64,000 nucleotides of DNA from Comamonadaceae bacterium (GTDB lineage Bacteria; Pseudomonadota; Gammaproteobacteria; Burkholderiales; Burkholderiaceae_C): positions 20,660 to 84,659 of the forward strand of contig JAIXXF010000023.1 in the NCBI GenBank assembly GCA_027490925.1, read 5' to 3'. The translations under genes and the position numbers were made by a program. Shown here piece after piece: positions 49,044 to 58,424 of the stretch (its first letter is position 1; every line of letters starts with the position of its first letter). Below the pieces are notes generated by a model that was not told the DNA's origin, did no database searches, and saw nothing but the letters and a program-made list of their open reading frames with translations.

Positions 49044-50024
49044 TTGACCGCCCCCCCCCTTGACACCACCACCCGCCCCGCCTTGGTGGCGCAGGACATG
49101 CTGGCGGTCGACCAAGTCATCTCCCAACGGCTGAGTTCCGGTGTGCCTTTGGTCGCGGAGGTGGCGCAGTACATCATTTCTGCGGGTGGCAAGCGTTTGC
49201 GACCTGCGCTGCTGCTGATGGTGTGCGGCGCACTGGGCTACACCGGGCAGAGGCGCTTTGAATTGGCCGCCGTGGTGGAGTTCATCCACACCGCCACCCT
49301 GCTGCACGACGACGTGGTGGACGCCTCCACCCTGCGCCGGGGCAGGGCCACCGCAAACGACGTGTTTGGTAACCCCGCCAGCGTGCTGGTGGGCGATTTT
49401 TTGTACTCCCGGGCCTTCCAAATGATGGTGTCGGGCGGTGAGCTGAGGGTGATGCAAATCCTTGCAGACACCACCAATGTGATCGCAGAGGGTGAGGTCT
49501 TGCAGCTGATGAACATGCACGACGCCAGCTTGACCGAAGCGCAATACCTCACCGTCATCCGGTCCAAAACCGCCAAGCTCTTCGAGGCCAGCGCACAACT
49601 CGGCGCGGTCTTGGCGGGCTACCCCGCGCTGGAGGCCCACTGTGCCGAATACGGGCAAGCCCTGGGCACGGCGTTCCAAGTGATCGACGACGTGCTCGAT
49701 TACGACGGCGACGCCGCCGAGATGGGCAAAAACCTGGGGGATGACCTGCGCGAGGGCAAAACCACGCTCCCGCTGATCATTGCCATGCAGCGCGGCACGG
49801 CCGAGCAAAGCCAGCAGATTCGCGAGGCCATCGAGCAAGGTGCGGTAGATCGGCTGGAGGCGATCGCCACCACCGTCCGGCTGACGGGCGCGATCGACAG
49901 CGCGCGGGCAGCGGCAGCAGCCGAAGCCCGGCGCGCCATGGCGGCCATCAGCCATTTGCCAGACGGCCCATGGCGGGACGCTTTGTTAGAATTACCTGCG
50001 GATTTGCTACGGCGGCGCTGCTGA
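49044..50024 (+). CDS. ispB: Octaprenyl diphosphate synthase
   Basis: 326 residues, trans-prenyltransferase giving the ubiquinone side chain. First Asp-rich motif in TATLLHDDVVDASTLRRG, second in FQVIDDVLDYDGD; SAGGKRLRPALLLM precedes, LREGKTTLPLIIAM follows. The start used is TTG, since no in-frame ATG lies before residue 19 (ATG 49098) and the residues between are usual in relatives. A run of nine C bases follows four bases after the TTG codon, inside codons 3-6. A TATAAT lies 24 bases upstream. It diverges from rplU, as in E. coli. Confidence 0.94.
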   Translation: MTAPPLDTTTRPALVAQDMLAVDQVISQRLSSGVPLVAEVAQYIISAGGKRLRPALLLMVCGALGYTGQRRFELAAVVEFIHTATLLHDDVVDASTLRRGRATANDVFGNPASVLVGDFLYSRAFQMMVSGGELRVMQILADTTNVIAEGEVLQLMNMHDASLTEAQYLTVIRSKTAKLFEASAQLGAVLAGYPALEAHCAEYGQALGTAFQVIDDVLDYDGDAAEMGKNLGDDLREGKTTLPLIIAMQRGTAEQSQQIREAIEQGAVDRLEAIATTVRLTGAIDSARAAAAAEARRAMAAISHLPDGPWRDALLELPADLLRRRC

Positions 50025-50040
50025 CAACGTCGCTCGCGAT

Positions 50041-50117
50041 CGGGGTGTAGCTTAGCCTGGTAGAGCGCTACGTTCGGGACGTAGAGGCCGGAGGTTCGAA
50101 TCCTCTCACCCCGACCA
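50041..50117 (+). tRNA. tRNA-Pro(CGG)
   Basis: 77 bases with encoded CCA. Acceptor stem CGGGGTG/CACCCCG, D arm TAGC-TTAGCCTGGT-AGAGCG, anticodon stem CTACG/CGTAG with loop TTCGGGA (anticodon CGG), T loop GGTTCGAATCC. All stems pair. It lies between ispB and pilB. Confidence 0.97.
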
Positions 50118-50203
50118 AGCCAACGCATGAACGACGCGTGATCGTCGGAAGGCCGCAGACCACCGACAGGTTTCTCATATCCACAGAGTGGTAAATTGCC
50201 GTG

Positions 50204-51757
50204 ATGTCTTCCACGGAAACCGTCGGCAACACCCTCACCACCCCGCCCCAGCGGGTTTTGCCAGGGCTGGCGCGCGCCCTGGTGGCGGCGGGCAAGCTAA
50301 AGCAAGCGACGGCCGAAGCGTTGTGTCAAAAAGCCGCTGCTGGGAAAACCAGCTTCATCGCTGAACTGACCGGCTCTGGGTCGGTGTCCGCCATTGACCT
50401 CGCCCACACCATGTCGGCGGCCTTTGCAGCGCCGTTGGTCGATCTGGACGCGATCGACCCGCTTCGGCTCCCGGTGGGGTTGATCGATTCCAAAATCAGC
50501 GTGGCCTACAAGCTGGTCGTGCTGGCCAAACGCGGCAACCGCCTGGTGGTGGCCACGGCCGACCCAGCCGACCTGGAAGCAGCGGAGAAGATCAAGTTCT
50601 CCACCCGTTTGGGTGTGGACTGGGTGATTGCCGAGTACGACAAGCTGGCGCGGTTGGTGGATGCCCACGCAACCACCGCAGCCGAAGCGCTGAACAGCCT
50701 GATTGACGAGGAGTTCCAGTTCGAGGACATCCAGTCGGAGGCCGATGCCGCAGCCACCGACCTCAATCAGCCCAGCAACGAGGTGGACGACGCACCGGTG
50801 GTGCGTTTTCTGCACAAGATGCTGATGGACGCGTTCAACATGCGGGCGTCAGACCTGCACTTCGAGCCGTACGAACACACCTACCGCATCCGCTTCCGGG
50901 TGGACGGCGAGTTGCGCGAAATCGCTTCACCGCCAGTGGCCATCAAAGACAAGCTGGCGTCGCGCATCAAGGTCATCTCGCGGTTGGACATTTCCGAAAA
51001 GCGGCTGCCGCAAGATGGCCGCATGAAGCTCAAAGTCGGCGCCGACCGGGTGATTGATTTTCGGGTCAGCACGCTCCCAACCCTGTTCGGCGAGAAGCTA
51101 GTGATTCGGATCCTGGACCCGAGCAGCGCCCAGGTGGGCATTGACGCACTGGGCTACGAGGCCGATGAGAAAGCGCGGCTGCTGAATGCGATCTCGCGTC
51201 CTTACGGCATGGTGCTGGTCACCGGCCCAACGGGCTCTGGCAAAACGGTGTCGCTGTACACCTGCCTCAACCTGTTGAACAAGCCCGGCGTGAACATCTC
51301 GACCGCGGAAGACCCGTCGGAAATCAATCTGCCCGGGGTGAACCAGGTCAACGTCAACGAGAAGGCAGGCCTCACCTTCGCGGCCGCGCTGCGGTCTTTC
51401 CTGCGGCAAGACCCCGACATCATCATGGTGGGCGAAATCCGCGACCTGGAAACGGCGGACATCGCGATCAAAGCAGCGCAGACCGGTCACCTGGTCATGT
51501 CCACCCTGCACACCAACGATGCGCCGTCCACCCTCACGCGCTTGCGCAACATGGGCATTGCGCCGTTCAACATCGCCTCGAGCGTGTTGCTGATCACGGC
51601 CCAGCGACTGGCCAGGCGTCTGTGCGTGAACTGCAAGTTGCCCGCCGACATCCCACGCAGCGCCCTGGCCGACGCAGGCTTCGGCGCGGACGACCTGGAC
51701 GGGTCGTGGACGCCATACAAGCCGGTGGGTTGCGGCAGTTGCAACAACGGCTACTAG
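50204..51757 (+). CDS. pilB: Type IV pilus assembly ATPase PilB, cut short by an in-frame TAG
   Basis: 517 residues before an amber codon. N-terminal T2SSE domain (about 1-150), then the ATPase core: Walker A GPTGSGKTVSLYT, Asp box EDPSEINLPGVNQVNV, Walker B DPDIIMVGEIRD, His box GHLVMSTLHTND. The zinc tetracysteine motif (CVNCK ... VGCGSCNNGY) is complete. The TAG directly after NNGY is where relatives have a Lys (NNGYKGR-GIYQ); after it the frame continues as GRLGIYQVMPI for 64 codons, so AAG to TAG is the simplest explanation. GTG one codon upstream is an alternative start. PilB powers pilus extension; pilC and pilD follow intact. Confidence 0.9.
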   Translation: MSSTETVGNTLTTPPQRVLPGLARALVAAGKLKQATAEALCQKAAAGKTSFIAELTGSGSVSAIDLAHTMSAAFAAPLVDLDAIDPLRLPVGLIDSKISVAYKLVVLAKRGNRLVVATADPADLEAAEKIKFSTRLGVDWVIAEYDKLARLVDAHATTAAEALNSLIDEEFQFEDIQSEADAAATDLNQPSNEVDDAPVVRFLHKMLMDAFNMRASDLHFEPYEHTYRIRFRVDGELREIASPPVAIKDKLASRIKVISRLDISEKRLPQDGRMKLKVGADRVIDFRVSTLPTLFGEKLVIRILDPSSAQVGIDALGYEADEKARLLNAISRPYGMVLVTGPTGSGKTVSLYTCLNLLNKPGVNISTAEDPSEINLPGVNQVNVNEKAGLTFAAALRSFLRQDPDIIMVGEIRDLETADIAIKAAQTGHLVMSTLHTNDAPSTLTRLRNMGIAPFNIASSVLLITAQRLARRLCVNCKLPADIPRSALADAGFGADDLDGSWTPYKPVGCGSCNNGY

Positions 51758-51952
51758 GGGCGTTTGGGCATCTACCAGGTGATGCCGATCAGCGAAGAGA
51801 TCCAGAAGATCATCTTGCGCGACGGCAGCGCCATCGAAATCGCTGAACAGGCCCAGCGAGAAGGGGTCCGCACGCTGCGACAATCAGGGTTGGTGAAAGT
51901 AAAGCTGGGGTTGACCTCACTGGAAGAAGTTCTGAACTGCACCAACATTTGA
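51758..51952 (+). pseudogene. pilB: Displaced C-terminal part of PilB after the amber codon
   Basis: 64 codons in the same frame as pilB, reading GRLGIYQVMPISEEI, then LRDGSAIEIAEQA, GVRTLRQSGLVKVKLGLTSLEEVL and a TGA stop. This is the normal end of PilB/GspE ATPases with no other damage. TTG at 51764 could in principle start a 62-residue fragment. A full-length product needs readthrough of one TAG (583 codons in total). Confidence 0.85.
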
Positions 51953-51974
51953 CCGCTGACCACTCGGGACCACG

Positions 51975-53192
51975 ATGGCCACTGCCGCACCGAAAAAGAT
52001 CAAAGAGTACGTCTTCGAATGGGAAGGCAAAGACCGTAAAGGCAAGGTGGTGCGGGGTGAGACCCGTGCCAGCGGGGAGAACCAGGTTCAGGCCAGTCTG
52101 AGGCGCCAAGGGGTTCTGCCCAGCAAGATCAAAAAGCGCCGCATGAGCAGCGGCAAGCGCATCAAACCCAAAGACCTGGCGATCTTCACCCGGCAACTGG
52201 CCACCATGATGAAGGCCGGTGTGCCTTTGCTGCAGGCGTTTGACATCGTCGGCCGTGGCAACCCCAACCCGAACGTGACGCGGCTGCTGAACGACATCCG
52301 CACCGATGTGGAGACCGGCACTTCGCTGAGTTCGGCGTTTCGCAAGTTCCCGATTTACTTCGACAGCCTGTACTGCAACCTGATCGAAGCGGGCGAAGCC
52401 GCGGGCATCTTGGACTCTCTGCTGGACCGACTGGCGCTTTATATGGAGAAGACGGAGGCGCTGAAGTCCAAGATCCGGTCTGCGCTGATGTACCCGATCG
52501 CGGTGCTGGTGGTGGCGTTTGTGGTGGTGGCTGTGATCATGATTTTTGTGATCCCGGCGTTCAAAGAGGTGTTCAGCTCTTTCGGTGCCGACCTGCCCGC
52601 GCCCACTCTGGCAGTGATCGCGATGAGCGAATTCTTTGTGGCCTATTGGTGGCTGATTTTCGGCACGCTGTTTGGCGGCACTTATTTCTTTTTGCAGACC
52701 TGGAAACGCAACGTCAAGGTGCAGGTGTTCATGGACCGTACGATGTTGAAATTGCCGGTGTTCGGCCAGCTCATCGACAAGTCGTGTATCGCCCGATGGA
52801 CCCGTACCCTGTCCACCATGTTCGCCGCCGGTGTGCCCCTGGTGGAAGCGTTGGACTCGGTGGGCGGCGCCTCAGGCAACCACGTGTACGCGTCGGCCAC
52901 CGCCAAAATTCAGCAAGAAGTCTCCACCGGCACCAGCCTGACCGCAGCCATGACCAACGCCAACGTGTTCCCTTCCATGGTGTTGCAAATGAGCGCGATT
53001 GGAGAAGAGTCGGGCTCGCTGGACCACATGCTGGGCAAGGCGGCCGACTTCTACGAGGCCGAGGTTGACGACATGGTGGCCGGCCTGTCCAGCCTCATGG
53101 AGCCCATCATCATCGTGATACTGGGCACCGTGATCGGCGGCATCGTGATCTCCATGTACCTGCCGATCTTCAAGCTGGGTCAGGTGGTCTGA
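51975..53192 (+). CDS. pilC: Type IV pilus inner-membrane platform protein PilC
   Basis: 405 residues, two GspF/PilC domains. Cytoplasmic N-domain (EYVFEWEGKDRKGKVVRGE, FTRQLATMMKAGVPLLQAFDIV), transmembrane helices around 175-205 and 225-245, second domain (RWTRTLSTMFAAGVPLVEALD) and a final helix PIIIVILGTVIGGIVISMYLPIF. Intact. It lies 22 bases after the pilB reading frame and overlaps pilD by one base (TGATG). Confidence 0.96.
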   Translation: MATAAPKKIKEYVFEWEGKDRKGKVVRGETRASGENQVQASLRRQGVLPSKIKKRRMSSGKRIKPKDLAIFTRQLATMMKAGVPLLQAFDIVGRGNPNPNVTRLLNDIRTDVETGTSLSSAFRKFPIYFDSLYCNLIEAGEAAGILDSLLDRLALYMEKTEALKSKIRSALMYPIAVLVVAFVVVAVIMIFVIPAFKEVFSSFGADLPAPTLAVIAMSEFFVAYWWLIFGTLFGGTYFFLQTWKRNVKVQVFMDRTMLKLPVFGQLIDKSCIARWTRTLSTMFAAGVPLVEALDSVGGASGNHVYASATAKIQQEVSTGTSLTAAMTNANVFPSMVLQMSAIGEESGSLDHMLGKAADFYEAEVDDMVAGLSSLMEPIIIVILGTVIGGIVISMYLPIFKLGQVV

Positions 53193-54040
53193 TGGGCGCA
53201 CTGGCTTGGATGGACACCGCGCTCGCGGCGGTGTTGGGCTTGTTGGTCGGCAGCTTTTTGAATGTGGTGATCCACCGATTGCCCCAGATGCTGGAGCGCC
53301 AATGGGCCTTGGAGAGCCAAGGCGCAGACGCCAGTGCCAAACCCTCCTCTGCCGCGCCTTTCAACCTTATGGTGCCGCGCTCACGTTGCCCCCATTGCGG
53401 CCATGTGTTGCGTTGGCACGAGAACATCCCGCTGGTGAGCCACCTGGTGTTGTTGCGCGGCCGGTGTTCGTCGTGCGGTGCGGCCATCGGCCCGCGCTAC
53501 CCACTGGTGGAGGCGCTCACCGGCGCGTTGTTCGCGTGGTGTGTGCACACCTGGGGCCTGACCCCCACCGCAGGGGTGTGGTGTGGCTTTTGCGCCGCCC
53601 TCGTGGCGCTGGCCTTCATCGACTGGGACACCACCTTGCTGCCCGACGACATCACGCTGCCGCTGCTGTGGGCCGGCCTGATCGCCGCCGCGCTGCAATG
53701 GACCTCTGTGCCACTGACGCACGCGCTGTGGGGCGCGGTGGCGGGTTACACCTCGCTGTGGGCGATCTACTGGGTCTTCAGGCTTCTGACTGGCAAGGAA
53801 GGCATGGGCTACGGCGATTTCAAGCTGTTTGCGGCCTTGGGGGCTTGGTTCGGCTGGGCTGGGTTGCTGCCCATCATACTGATGGCGTCCGTGATTGGTG
53901 CGGCGGTGGGCATTGCCATGAAGTTCAGCAGCGGTCTGCGCGAAGGCGGCTACGTGCCGTTCGGCCCATTTTTGGTCGGTGCGGGCTTCACTGCGATGGT
54001 GTTCGGTCCGCAGGCCATCTTGCGGGCTGTCGGCCTTTGA
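53192..54040 (+). CDS. pilD: Prepilin leader peptidase/N-methyltransferase PilD
   Basis: 282 residues; cleaves and methylates type IV prepilins and type II secretion pseudopilins. A zinc site of two CxxC pairs (CPHCG and CSSCG), LVEALTGALFAW, and the two catalytic Asp motifs FIDWDTTLLPDDITLP and GMGYGDFKLFAALGAW. Eight predicted helices. Coupled to pilC. The lipase encoded at 9.8 kb would leave by a type II system that also needs PilD. Confidence 0.95.
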   Translation: MGALAWMDTALAAVLGLLVGSFLNVVIHRLPQMLERQWALESQGADASAKPSSAAPFNLMVPRSRCPHCGHVLRWHENIPLVSHLVLLRGRCSSCGAAIGPRYPLVEALTGALFAWCVHTWGLTPTAGVWCGFCAALVALAFIDWDTTLLPDDITLPLLWAGLIAAALQWTSVPLTHALWGAVAGYTSLWAIYWVFRLLTGKEGMGYGDFKLFAALGAWFGWAGLLPIILMASVIGAAVGIAMKFSSGLREGGYVPFGPFLVGAGFTAMVFGPQAILRAVGL

Positions 54041-54051
54041 ATGGAACCCGC

Positions 54052-54675
54052 GTGGCTGCCGCTTTCCGATTGGGGCTGACCGGCGGCATTGGCAGCGGCA
54101 AGAGCACCGTGGCCCGCGGGTTGGTGCAGGCTGGTGCGGCATTGGTCGATGCCGACGCCATCGCCCGCGCGGTGACCGCGCCCGGGGGGGCAGCCATCGA
54201 CCCGATTGCCACGCAATTCGGCAATGCCCTGATCACACCAGAGGGCGCGCTGGACCGCGAGGCGATGCGGCAATTGGTGTTCACCGACGCCAGCGCCCGC
54301 GAACGGCTGGAGGCCATCGTCCACCCGCTGGTGAGCGAGCAAGCGCTGCGCCAAGCCGAAGCGGCCCAAGCGCCCTGCGTGGTGTTCGACATCCCGCTGC
54401 TCGCGGAGTCTCGGCACTGGCGGCAGCGGGTGCAGCGCGTCTGGGTGGTGGATTGCACCGTGGACACCCAGGTTCGCCGTGTGGTGGCGCGCAGCGGCCT
54501 GTCCCGTGAATCGGTCACGCAGATCGTGCAAGCGCAGGCCAGCCGCCTTGCCCGTTTGGCGTGCGCCGATGCGGTGGTTTGGAACAACACCGACGACCTC
54601 GCCGCGTTGCATGTCCAGCTCGCCGCGTTGGTTGGTTTGAACCCAGGCTTCGGGCTATCATGGCGCCCAGCATGA
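54052..54675 (+). CDS. coaE: Dephospho-CoA kinase
   Basis: 207 residues; last step of CoA synthesis. P-loop LGLTGGIGSGKSTVARGL, VDADAIARAV, FDIPLLAE and VVDCTVDTQVRRVVARSGLS are family hallmarks. GTG start chosen for a GGAA ribosome site; TTG at 54037, which overlaps the pilD stop, is the other possibility. It overlaps zapD by four bases (ATGA). The pilD-coaE-zapD-yacG order is shared with E. coli and Pseudomonas. Confidence 0.94.
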   Translation: MAAAFRLGLTGGIGSGKSTVARGLVQAGAALVDADAIARAVTAPGGAAIDPIATQFGNALITPEGALDREAMRQLVFTDASARERLEAIVHPLVSEQALRQAEAAQAPCVVFDIPLLAESRHWRQRVQRVWVVDCTVDTQVRRVVARSGLSRESVTQIVQAQASRLARLACADAVVWNNTDDLAALHVQLAALVGLNPGFGLSWRPA

Positions 54676-55436
54676 GCAGCGCGATCCTGTACGAATACCC
54701 GTTCAACGAACGCATCCGCACCTACCTGCGGCTGGAGCAGTTGTTCCGCCGACTGACCCTGCTGGTGCCGCGCGACCACCCGCTGGACCACCACCACGCG
54801 CTGCTGACCATTTTCGAGGTGATGGACGTCGCCGCACGGGCCGACCTCAAGAGCGATGTGTTGAAAGACATCGACAAACAGAAAGCCGTGTTGAACCAAT
54901 ACCGCGGCAACCCAGCGATCTCTGAAGCGGCGCTGGACGAGGTGGTGGCCCAGCTCGACACCTGTTTTGCCGACCTCAACGACGCCACTGGCAAGACCGG
55001 CCACTCGCTGACCGACAACGACTGGCTGATGGGCATCCGCAGCCGGGTGGGCATCCCTGGGGGCACTTGCGAATTCGACCTGCCCGCCTACCACGCGTGG
55101 CAGCACCAGAGCGCCGACTCCCGACGCGCCGACGTACAACGCTGGGCCTCCACCCTGGCGCCATTGACCCGTGCGGTCCACCTGTTGCTCAAGCTGCTGC
55201 GCGACGCAGGCGTGCCGCAAAAAGTGATGGCCGCCCAAGGCCAGTTCGTCCAAACGCTGCCGCAGGGCCGCACCTTCCAGTTGCTGCGGCTCAAGATCGA
55301 CCCCCACCTGGGACTGGTGCCGGAAATCAGCGGCAACCGGTTGATGGTGTCGGTGCGGCTGATGCGCCAAGGGACCGACGACCGCTTGCACGCCACCACC
55401 GACGAAGCCCAGTTCGACATGACGCTGTGCGCTTGA
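54672..55436 (+). CDS. zapD: Cell division protein ZapD
   Basis: 254 residues, DUF1342; cross-links FtsZ filaments. Start MSSAILYEYPFNERIRTYLRLEQLF matches E. coli ZapD (VLFEHPLNEKMRTWLR). Helical N-terminal region, then a beta-rich C-terminal part (TFQLLRLKIDPHLGLVPEISGN). ATG overlaps the coaE stop, which fixes the start; an ATG four codons upstream adds MAP-S only. Confidence 0.93.
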   Translation: MSSAILYEYPFNERIRTYLRLEQLFRRLTLLVPRDHPLDHHHALLTIFEVMDVAARADLKSDVLKDIDKQKAVLNQYRGNPAISEAALDEVVAQLDTCFADLNDATGKTGHSLTDNDWLMGIRSRVGIPGGTCEFDLPAYHAWQHQSADSRRADVQRWASTLAPLTRAVHLLLKLLRDAGVPQKVMAAQGQFVQTLPQGRTFQLLRLKIDPHLGLVPEISGNRLMVSVRLMRQGTDDRLHATTDEAQFDMTLCA

Positions 55437-55454
55437 GGCGCAACGCCCTCAGCC

Positions 55455-55667
55455 ATGAGTCAACCCTCGCCCAACACCCGCACCGTGACATGCCCTGGCT
55501 GCGGTGGCCCCAGCCTGTACGCGGCCAGCAACCGGTTCCGCCCCTTTTGTGGCGAACGCTGCAAAAACCACGACCTGGGTGCCTGGGCCAGTGGGGACTA
55601 CCGGGTGCCAGAAGACAGCCCACCCGATGACATGCCCTTCGGTGATCCCAAAATGCGTGAATTCTGA
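55455..55667 (+). CDS. yacG: DNA gyrase inhibitor YacG
   Basis: 70 residues with a zinc finger CPGCGG...FRPFCGERCKNHDLGAWASGDYRVP. The C-x2-C-x15-C-x3-C pattern and DLGAW are diagnostic. E. coli YacG binds GyrB and inhibits gyrase. The last residues DMPFGDPKMREF are acidic. It follows zapD by 18 bases. Confidence 0.95.
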   Translation: MSQPSPNTRTVTCPGCGGPSLYAASNRFRPFCGERCKNHDLGAWASGDYRVPEDSPPDDMPFGDPKMREF

Positions 55668-55688
55668 CCCTGCGTGCGTCCTTTTAAT

Positions 55689-55744
55689 GCCAATCTGCCT
55701 CTAGCCCACGCCTAATCTGGTTTCATAGCTACGGAATGTGTAGC
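55689..55744 (-). repeat. Dispersed GCTAY-N7-RTAGC element, copy 8
   Basis: On the minus strand GCTACACATTCCGTAGC (55728-55744), then a tail with GGGCTAGAGGCAGATT, GGGC starting 21 nt after the palindrome. It encodes the last residues ATHSVAMKPD and the TAG stop of the MutT-like protein. Confidence 0.8.
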
Positions 55745-56248
55745 ACCTGAAAACGACCGTTCTTCTGCCAACCACGCCAGCACCGGCACGGTGCCTGGCA
55801 ACACCGGGGCCACGCTGACCGGCAACTGCTGCCACGCAAAGGCCTGCTGTTCGCGCATTTCCAGGTCGCCCTGCCAGTCGAACACCTTGCAAAAATGCAA
55901 GCGTACCAGCGCATGGGGGTAGTCCACCCATTCCACCCGCCATGGCTGGACCTCCCCCACGCGGAGGCCGATTTCCTCCAGAAGCTCGCGCCGCAAGGCG
56001 TCGGCCACCGACTCGCCCGCCTCCAGCTTCCCGCCAGGGAACTCCCAATGGCCTGCGTAAACCTTGCCGTTGGGGCGGGAGGTGAGCAAAAACGCGCCAT
56101 CGGGTCGCTGCAGCACGCCCACCGCAACGTCCACCACCGACCGCTGGCTACCGCCCTCGCGCGGGCGGTCGGCGTCGGCCACCAGAGGGGTGGCCGCACC
56201 ACCTCCGACCGCCGAATCAGCCACGGGGGAACCCGATCGCTCGGCCAT
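55712..56248 (-). CDS. mutT: MutT-type NUDIX hydrolase
   Basis: 178 residues. NUDIX box GGKLEAGESVADALRRELLEEIGL is perfect; DVAVGVLQRPDGAFLLTSRP and YAGHWEFPGGK are MutT signatures, suggesting 8-oxo-dGTP sanitation. The first 37 residues have low conservation. The final ten residues and stop are encoded by dispersed repeat copy 8, so the natural C-terminus was replaced. It lies 12 bases after the DUF815 ATPase gene. Confidence 0.9.
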   Translation of the reverse strand: MAERSGSPVADSAVGGGAATPLVADADRPREGGSQRSVVDVAVGVLQRPDGAFLLTSRPNGKVYAGHWEFPGGKLEAGESVADALRRELLEEIGLRVGEVQPWRVEWVDYPHALVRLHFCKVFDWQGDLEMREQQAFAWQQLPVSVAPVLPGTVPVLAWLAEERSFSGATHSVAMKPD

Positions 56249-56260
56249 GAGTGACCGGGC

Positions 56261-57148
56261 TCACGTCCCGGGCCCTGCGCGGTGCTGGCCTGCGTAATCG
56301 CGGGCGAATTGGTAGGCCACACGGCCACTGCGAGAGCCACGCTCCAAGGCCCACACCAGGGACGCCCCGCGCGCCTCGGCAATGGCATCGGCCGACATGC
56401 CGAAGGCCGCCAGCCACTGCGCCACGATGGCCAGGTATTCGTCTTGGTTGAACGGGTAGAAGCTGATCCACAGTCCAAACCGCTCGGACAAAGAGATTTT
56501 CTCTTCCACGCCTTCGCCGGGGTGGACCTCGCCGTCTTCGGTGTGCTGGTAACTGAGGTTCTCCTTCAGGTACTCCGGCAACAGGTGTCGGCGGTTGCTG
56601 GTGGCGTAGATCAGCACATTGGGCGTGGCCGCAGCCACCGAACCGTCCAGAATGGACTTGAGGGCTTTGTAACCAGGCTCACCGTCGTCAAAGCTCAGGT
56701 CATCGCAGAACACGATGAATTTTTCTGGCCGGTCAGAGACCACCGCCACGATGTCGGGCAGGTCCACCAGGTCGGCCTTGTCCACCTCGATCAGCCGAAG
56801 GCCTTGTACCGAGAACCCGTTGAGGCACGCCTTGACCAAAGACGACTTGCCGGTGCCGCGCGCGCCGGTCAACAGCACGTTGTTGGCAGGCTGTCCCGCC
56901 ACCAGCTGTTGGGTGTTACGAACGATTTTTTCCTTCTGCACCTCGACGCCTTGCAGGTCGTCCAGACGCAGCGGGGCGATGTGCTTCACTGGCTCAAGCG
57001 CCCCGTGGCCGGACGACCGCTTGCGGTAACGCCAGGCGATCGCCTGGGACCAGTCCGGCGCGCTCAATGGCTGCGGCAGCGCCGCCTCGATGCGCGCGAG
57101 CACCGCTTCGGCGCGTTGCATCAGGTGCAGCAGGGCGTCGGCGGTCAT
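56261..57148 (-). CDS. DUF815 AAA-type ATP-binding protein
   Basis: 295 residues. P-loop [14 protein letters not shown] at about 95-105, Walker [15 protein letters not shown] at about 150, sensor [13 protein letters not shown], and [25 protein letters not shown]815 domain spans most of the protein. Role unknown. ATG overlaps the argJ stop by four bases, and the mutT gene follows at 12 bases, giving an argJ-DUF815-mutT operon. Confidence 0.9.
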   Translation of the reverse strand: MTADALLHLMQRAEAVLARIEAALPQPLSAPDWSQAIAWRYRKRSSGHGALEPVKHIAPLRLDDLQGVEVQKEKIVRNTQQLVAGQPANNVLLTGARGTGKSSLVKACLNGFSVQGLRLIEVDKADLVDLPDIVAVVSDRPEKFIVFCDDLSFDDGEPGYKALKSILDGSVAAATPNVLIYATSNRRHLLPEYLKENLSYQHTEDGEVHPGEGVEEKISLSERFGLWISFYPFNQDEYLAIVAQWLAAFGMSADAIAEARGASLVWALERGSRSGRVAYQFARDYAGQHRAGPGT

Positions 57149-58374
57149 GAGCGGTAGTCCGCGTTGATGGTGACGTAGTCGTGGCTGAAGTCGCAGGTCC
57201 ACACCGTGTCGCTGGCTGTGCCACGGCCCAGCACCACCCTCACGGTGATCTCGCTTTGCTTCATGACCCGTTGCCCGTCTTCTTCTCGGTACGCCGGGTG
57301 ACGCCCGCCCTTCAGCGCCACATGCACGTCGTCCAGGTAGAGGTCAATCCCCGTCTGGTCGAGGTCGGCGATGCCCGCGTACCCGACCGCGGCCAAGATG
57401 CGACCGAGGTTGGGGTCGCTCGCGAAAAACGCGGTTTTCACCAGGGGCGAGTGGGCGATGGCGTAGGCCACCTGCCGACACTCGTCACTGGTCTTGCCGC
57501 CCTCCACCCGCACCGTGATGAACTTGGTCGCACCTTCCCCGTCGCGCACGATGGCCTGAGCCAATTGCCGTGCGACGTCCAGCATCGCGGCCTTCAGGGC
57601 CTGGCCATCGGCGCTGTCCAAGGCGGTGATGGTGGGGTGCTCGGCCTGGTGGGTGGCGATCACCACAAACGAATCGTTGGTCGAGGTGTCGCCATCGACA
57701 GTGACACGATTGAACGAGCCGTCAGCGAGCTCGGTCGCCAGGCGCTGCATCAGCTCGGGGGCCACGCACGCGTCGGTGGCAATGAAGCCAAGCATGGTCG
57801 CCATGTTCGGGCGGATCATGCCTGCGCCTTTGCTGATGCCCGTGATGGTGACTGCCGCGCCACCCACGTTCACCCGGGCACTGATCGCCTTGGGCTGGGT
57901 GTCGGTGGTCATGATGCCTTCGGCCGCGCGCAGCCAATGGTCGGGTCGGGCATCGGCCAGCGCCGCGGGCAAGCCCGCGATGATGCGGTCGTGCGGCAGC
58001 GGCTCCATAATCACGCCAGTGGAAAACGGCAGGATTTGTTCCGGCGCCAGTTCCAGCTCGCGCGCCAGCGCGATGCACACCGTGCGGGCGCGGATCAACC
58101 CTTCTTCGCCGGTGCCCGCGTTCGCGTTGCCGGTGTTGATGACCATGGCGCGCACCCCGTAGCCGCTGGTCAGGTGCTCGCGGCAAACCTGCACCGGAGC
58201 GGCGCAAAACCGGTTCTGGGTGAACACGCCATGCACCGACGCACCTTCGTCGATCAGCACCACCGTCAGGTCTTTCTTGTGGGCTTTGCGCACACCGGCT
58301 TCGGCCACGCCGATGCGCACGCCGGGCACCGGGTACAGGTCGGCCGGGTTGGGGAGGGGCAGGTTCACAGGCAT
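57145..58374 (-). CDS. argJ: Bifunctional ornithine acetyltransferase/N-acetylglutamate synthase
   Basis: 409 residues; recycles the acetyl group in arginine synthesis. Autocleavage site with nucleophile Thr in [17 protein letters not shown] splits the protein into two chains; [19 protein letters not shown] [25 protein letters not shown] and [19 protein letters not shown] are typical. Start [20 protein letters not shown] has a GGAGAAAG site; ATG ten codons upstream is an alternative. Secreted terminator of secA lies upstream. Confidence 0.95.
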   Translation of the reverse strand: MPVNLPLPNPADLYPVPGVRIGVAEAGVRKAHKKDLTVVLIDEGASVHGVFTQNRFCAAPVQVCREHLTSGYGVRAMVINTGNANAGTGEEGLIRARTVCIALARELELAPEQILPFSTGVIMEPLPHDRIIAGLPAALADARPDHWLRAAEGIMTTDTQPKAISARVNVGGAAVTITGISKGAGMIRPNMATMLGFIATDACVAPELMQRLATELADGSFNRVTVDGDTSTNDSFVVIATHQAEHPTITALDSADGQALKAAMLDVARQLAQAIVRDGEGATKFITVRVEGGKTSDECRQVAYAIAHSPLVKTAFFASDPNLGRILAAVGYAGIADLDQTGIDLYLDDVHVALKGGRHPAYREEDGQRVMKQSEITVRVVLGRGTASDTVWTCDFSHDYVTINADYRS

Positions 58375-58424
58375 GGCGGGGGCTTTCTCCAGGGTTGGGG
58401 TCATTATCTGAAAACCGTTGGCAC

